DNA of 64,000 bases from Elmis aenea (lineage: Eukaryota; Arthropoda; Insecta; Coleoptera; Elmidae): contig OX393581.1 in the NCBI GenBank assembly GCA_947652605.1, forward strand, positions 5,956,640 through 6,020,639, given 5' to 3'. Position 1 is the stretch's first letter; each line of letters begins with the position of its first letter. The translations under genes were made by a program, and so were the position numbers. Of the stretch, positions 60,538-64,000 are shown piece after piece. The notes beneath the pieces were generated by a model. That model searched no databases. It saw only the letters and a list, made by a program, of their open reading frames with translations, and was not told the DNA's origin.

Positions 60538-61530
60538 CATTTTTTTGAATAAAATATAACAGAAAACTTGTTTTTAATATTTCATTTTAGTTCAAAAATG
60601 TAAAAACTAAAATATAGATAATAAAACAAATATAATTAAAACAAATATAATTAAAACAAAATATTTTGTTTATGCTTCTATAAAGAACAAATAAATTGTA
60701 TTTTTCGTTCCTGCCAACAACATCCAAAAATCAAAGTGAACATTGCTTTATATTTCAATATAATAGTGCATACCAAAAACAGTTATGGATTGTCATTTAC
60801 AAAAAATATCGATTATAAATCTAAATTTTGTAGGAATTAAAAAGTGTTTGAGATTAAATTTTGGGTTGTAATATTGGACAATAATCTTAATTTAAAAATA
60901 TTTAAGAGAACATTACAAAAGAATACCAAAAAAATAAGTCTTTGATAATCGTTTAAGGGCATTAATTCTGCAAAATATATATAAATTATTGAAAAATTGC
61001 AAAATAGAGCTATACAAATTAAATAGTTTTGTATAAGAAAACACTAAAATTGTCAGTAGTTTTTAACACACTAGTTTGTATCTCTAAAATAGTAAACAAT
61101 AAGTGTCTGGAATATTTGTTAAAATATGTTACATTAAATTTTAAAATCCAAAAAAACCTCAACACGAAATTGTACCAACTTTAATTTGCTGATAACGAAA
61201 AGGAACTACTTAAAGTGGCAATTTCATATAGAACTGATAATAATACATAGTGAGCTGCCAGATAAAATTAAAGGTAAATTAATCTTGTAAAGTTAAGACG
61301 AGCAATTGGTCCCACATTAAAAAAAAACTTTCTCGTTTTTTTTTTTGAATAGTACAGCAGCAAAATTGTACAAAATATAATATTTATTCGTTAGTAAAGA
61401 ATACATGAGCAAAGATTGCAAATTGGTTATTATGAAGAATGCAATATGTGGGTATTTATAGCTAAGTTAATTCAAGACTAATATATTAATAAAATCATGG
61501 ATTTATTTTGCTTTTGATCGACATTCCTAA
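60538..61530. other. No gene seen
   Basis: AT-rich DNA, no coding signal. Confidence 0.45.
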
Positions 61531-61760
61531 GGCTGCGGTTACAGTACAGCCGTATTCGCGCGATGGGCTTCGCGCGTATGCGACCGTATACGCGCGAATC
61601 AAAGAAACCAATGCAAGCATATGAGAGTGGTTTCGGGCGAATTATCGCTTGTAGTATAACCGCTCTTATTTGCTTGCATTGGTTTGTTTCAGTCGCGCGA
61701 ATACGGACGCGTACGCGCGAAGCTCATTCGCGCGAATACGCTTGTACTGTAAACGCAGAC
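61531..61760. mobile_element. PIF/Harbinger-type foldback MITE
   Basis: GGCTGCGGTTACAGTAC at the left and GTACTGTAAACGCAGAC at the right are near-perfect inverses. TAA flanks both sides (61528-61530, 61761-61763), the target duplication of PIF/Harbinger elements. The arms pair for about 105 bp, including GTATTCGCGCGA blocks and ACCAATGCAAGCA. It is strikingly rich in CGCG compared with its AT-rich surroundings. The frames running through it (61563-61763, 61670-62062) are by-products. Confidence 0.85.
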
Positions 61761-61763
61761 TAA

Positions 61764-62846
61764 GGCAATTTCACTACCACACGTATCAATTTCCCAGCGA
61801 CTTTAAATTTATTTGTAAGAGAACACCAAAGCTATTGTTAATACTTTATTGTTTACATGACAATCAATTTGGCTTTAAATTATCTTTAAATCCGATCCGA
61901 ATCGAAATGTTTTCAGACAAGCCCAACGCATGCGAAATTTTGATTGACCAAACCAAACGAAAACAACTCATTTCAATACGAATAGCTTCACAAACATTAC
62001 CATACGAGAATTTAATGTATATGTGTCAACATTTTAACATAAGCCAACTAAAATATACATAAACAATCCTGGGAGTATTTAAATATTTTATAAGGCGACA
62101 CTAAGAAATGGCAAGCAAAACTTCTTCGAAACGGTATACCCATATTCCAAATAAGTTATTATTATGCCTCGCAAGTTTGCTGTTTTATTTCGTATTCAAT
62201 TACTGTGCGTCTATCCAACGAGCTTAACTTACGTAACAGTTCTATCGGCCTACACTGCGGAGACAATCTTTAATAATATATTTGGAATTCCAACTGGTAC
62301 GAGCGAATAAAAAAAGAAAAGTTCAACAGCAAACTGCGCCGTGTTTATCAATATATTATCGAGTAATTGTGACTTACACCACAATAGTGCAGCCAGAGGT
62401 AACCTATACGTGCGTTTTAAACAAATAACAAATATACTTAATGAATATTGCTAAGTCATGTTTGCTTTGCTGAGTGTAGGTTTGCATTGGGCTAAAGTAT
62501 GCTGCCGTTATTCTAATGGGTATTTCTGTTTTTTTGCTTTTTATTTATATTATTAGGCAGCATTAAACATGCCAAAAAATGAACAATAAAATGGGATTTA
62601 ACCAACGATTTAATCCTCTCACAAAAGACAAATTGACCAGAGCTAGACAAAAATTTCCCAACACATCACGCTTTTTTGTTTCTTAAGCTTTATTCAATTC
62701 TATTAAGCCACCTACATACAAAAATCCTGCGACTACAAAGGTAATAGCAATCATAAAACGTGAAAATGAGTTTAAATAAGAATTGAATTTAAACAAACTT
62801 CTATAAAAGCAATGGGTACACAACCAAATATATAAATAAAATACTA
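61764..62846. other. No gene seen
   Basis: AT-rich, no coding signal with support. Confidence 0.45.
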
Positions 62847-63045
62847 TACAGGGTGTCCCAGATTACATTTCCAGCCTGGGGATCTCGCTTATTATAAGAG
62901 ATACAGGTTTGTTTGATTGAAATGAAATATTCCTTAGTATGAGAGGAGCCACAATCAATTTTTAAAAGTACAAAACTCCTCGTGCTTCAGATGTTATAGG
63001 AAAAAATATGAAAATGCTGTTTTTTTTTCTCTCATAACTTTTTTG
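62847..63045. mobile_element. MITE (family of 25391), left part
   Basis: TACAGGGTGTCCCAGATTAC, CTCGCTTATTATAAGAGATA and CTCATAACTTTTTTGTC match 25391-25600 in order. The right end is missing: a LINE begins at 63046. Confidence 0.85.
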
Positions 63046-63665
63046 TCCCTCATATTCAACGTAGTTCTGGAAAAAACAGTAAGAGACGGAAGACTTAACA
63101 GAGAGGCAACAGTACTAAACAAAAGTCACCAACTCATAAGTTATGCCGATGATGTAGCTATACTGGCAAGAACTTTAAAGGAACTGGGAGAGATCACAGG
63201 CCGAATGGCAGAAGCAGCTCAAAAAATGGGATTAAGGATAAACGACGATAACACCAAGCTAATGAGAATAGGACAACAAACAATAGAAGACAGGCTAGTA
63301 GTAGGGGAATTTGAGGAAGTAAATGAATTTGTGTACTTGTGGACACTTCTCACAAACAGAATAGAAAAAGAAAAAGATATAAACATGAGAATTCTGAAAG
63401 CCAACAATAATGCAGGAGCTTTAAATAACCGAATAAGAGCAAAATAGTTATCTAGGTGCACCAAACTACGTTTGTATAAAACAATTCTAAGACCTACAGA
63501 GATCTATGGGTGTGAGACCTGGGCACTGAACAAAAATGCAACGGAAGCCCTAAGAAGATGGGAAAGAAATATAATTAGGAGAATAGTGGGAGGGAACCGA
63601 ACAGATGAGGGATATATAAGAAGAACTAACGAAGAGGTATATACAATTTTCAAAGATACGCATTC
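63046..63665 (+). mobile_element. Non-LTR retrotransposon family F, 5'-truncated copy
   Basis: Opens in the middle of the RT: LIFNVVLEKTVRDG, then LISYADDVAILARTLKELGE with the catalytic YADD at 63142-63153, then GLRINDDNTKLM and FEEVNEFVYLWTLLTN. A stop (TAG, 63447) follows RIRAK. The frame re-opens in 63472-63660 with LYKTILRPTEIYGCETWAL and RRWERNIIRRIVGG, which is the thumb. It then ends abruptly. The palm residues are intact, but lack of the first RT motifs and the stop make it inactive. It seems to have inserted into the MITE to its left. Confidence 0.87.
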
Positions 63666-64000
63666 TAACGGCAAACTGCAAATGAACAGCAAAATACGTT
63701 TTTTAACGTTAAAAACTACAAATAAACTCTCATCATAAAAAACAGATTTTTGCATTCACAAGGGTCCCCAAATTTTAACTTCCCTGGGCCCCCTCTTACC
63801 TCTAGGAGGTGCTGGTTGTTTGGCTAACTTTGTTATTATAGGAATTACATTAGCAAAGTTGGGCTGAATTTTAAGAAGAATTTAGTGCCATAAATAATTT
63901 TATAACCACCTACGTTAAATCAAAATGTGAAATGAATCCTGTAGATATTTTTTGAAGAATTGGATAAACATATCTGAAAAATCATGACACACTTGATTTT
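63666..64000. other. No gene seen; GGGTCCCC / GGGCCCCC stretch at 63750
   Basis: GGGTCCCCAAATTTTAACTT followed by CCTGGGCCCCCTC (63761-63796) is GC-richer and may be the end of an unidentified repeat. The rest is AT-rich up to the window edge. Confidence 0.35.

Noticed and set aside
61563..62062. Overlapping plus-strand frames with arginine-rich start
   Set aside because: The start is created by the CGCG-rich arms of the Harbinger MITE; the rest shows no domain.
1..64000. CRISPR arrays, operons, tRNA or rRNA genes, LTR retrotransposons
   Set aside because: No regularly spaced short repeats with unique spacers, no cloverleaf-type boxes that I could recognise, and no paired LTRs with a gag/pol frame.

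Overview
This is an AT-rich, gene-poor stretch of an animal nuclear genome, most likely an insect. A beetle is my best guess, but the window does not settle it. The evidence is a short-intron gene with GT-AG splice sites, many truncated non-LTR retrotransposons whose 3' ends carry GAA or GAT trimers, and many short foldback or inverted-repeat DNA elements. There are no operons, bacterial-type genes, CRISPR arrays or recognisable RNA genes.

The only confident host gene lies near the left edge on the minus strand (4120-4484). Two exons split by a 59-bp intron encode the N-terminal Ras-association domain of a RASSF9/RASSF10-type scaffold protein (Drosophila orthologue meru). The coiled-coil part of the protein is not visible and should lie beyond position 1, so 1-4119 is probably one large intron. 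The 5' untranslated exon(s) and promoter should lie to the right, but I cannot place them securely.

The other roughly 59 kb is intergenic or long-intron DNA packed with transposon remains. Non-LTR elements: at least five recurring or distinctive families (called A to F here) plus single fragments. A: 592-1369, 5336-6805, 11185-11573, 49902-51080. B: 12150-12378, 49250-49565, 58140-58352. C: 5599-6636, 22022-23440. D: 24036-24105, 42885-43364. E: 44520-45125, 46530-47375. F: 63046-63665. Single fragments lie at 7505-7621, 29100-29265, 36908-36995 (Jockey-like) and 40720-40975. All are 5'-truncated, internally deleted or full of stops, so none can be active. A Penelope-like remnant (26380-26870) ends in a fold resembling a minimal hammerhead ribozyme. 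DNA transposon remnants include a hAT transposase C-terminus (30236-30460), a hAT-like element with GATTTAAATC repeats (7854-8997), another rich in GCTCC (60169-60537), a PIF/Harbinger-type MITE with a TAA target duplication (61531-61760), and two TA-flanked Tc1/mariner-type MITEs (19527-20460, 52523-53380).

The most distinctive structure is a set of near-palindromic foldback elements (about 300-850 bp) with unrelated interiors that share the terminus TACAGGGTG/CACCCTGTA: 3527, 7622-9382, 25391, 34602, 38735, 53677, 56604 and 62847. Several are nested within or interrupted by other elements, giving a relative order of insertion. A diverged tandem array of about 160-bp units sits at 31514-32260. 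The remaining gaps are AT-rich DNA in which I see no supported gene.
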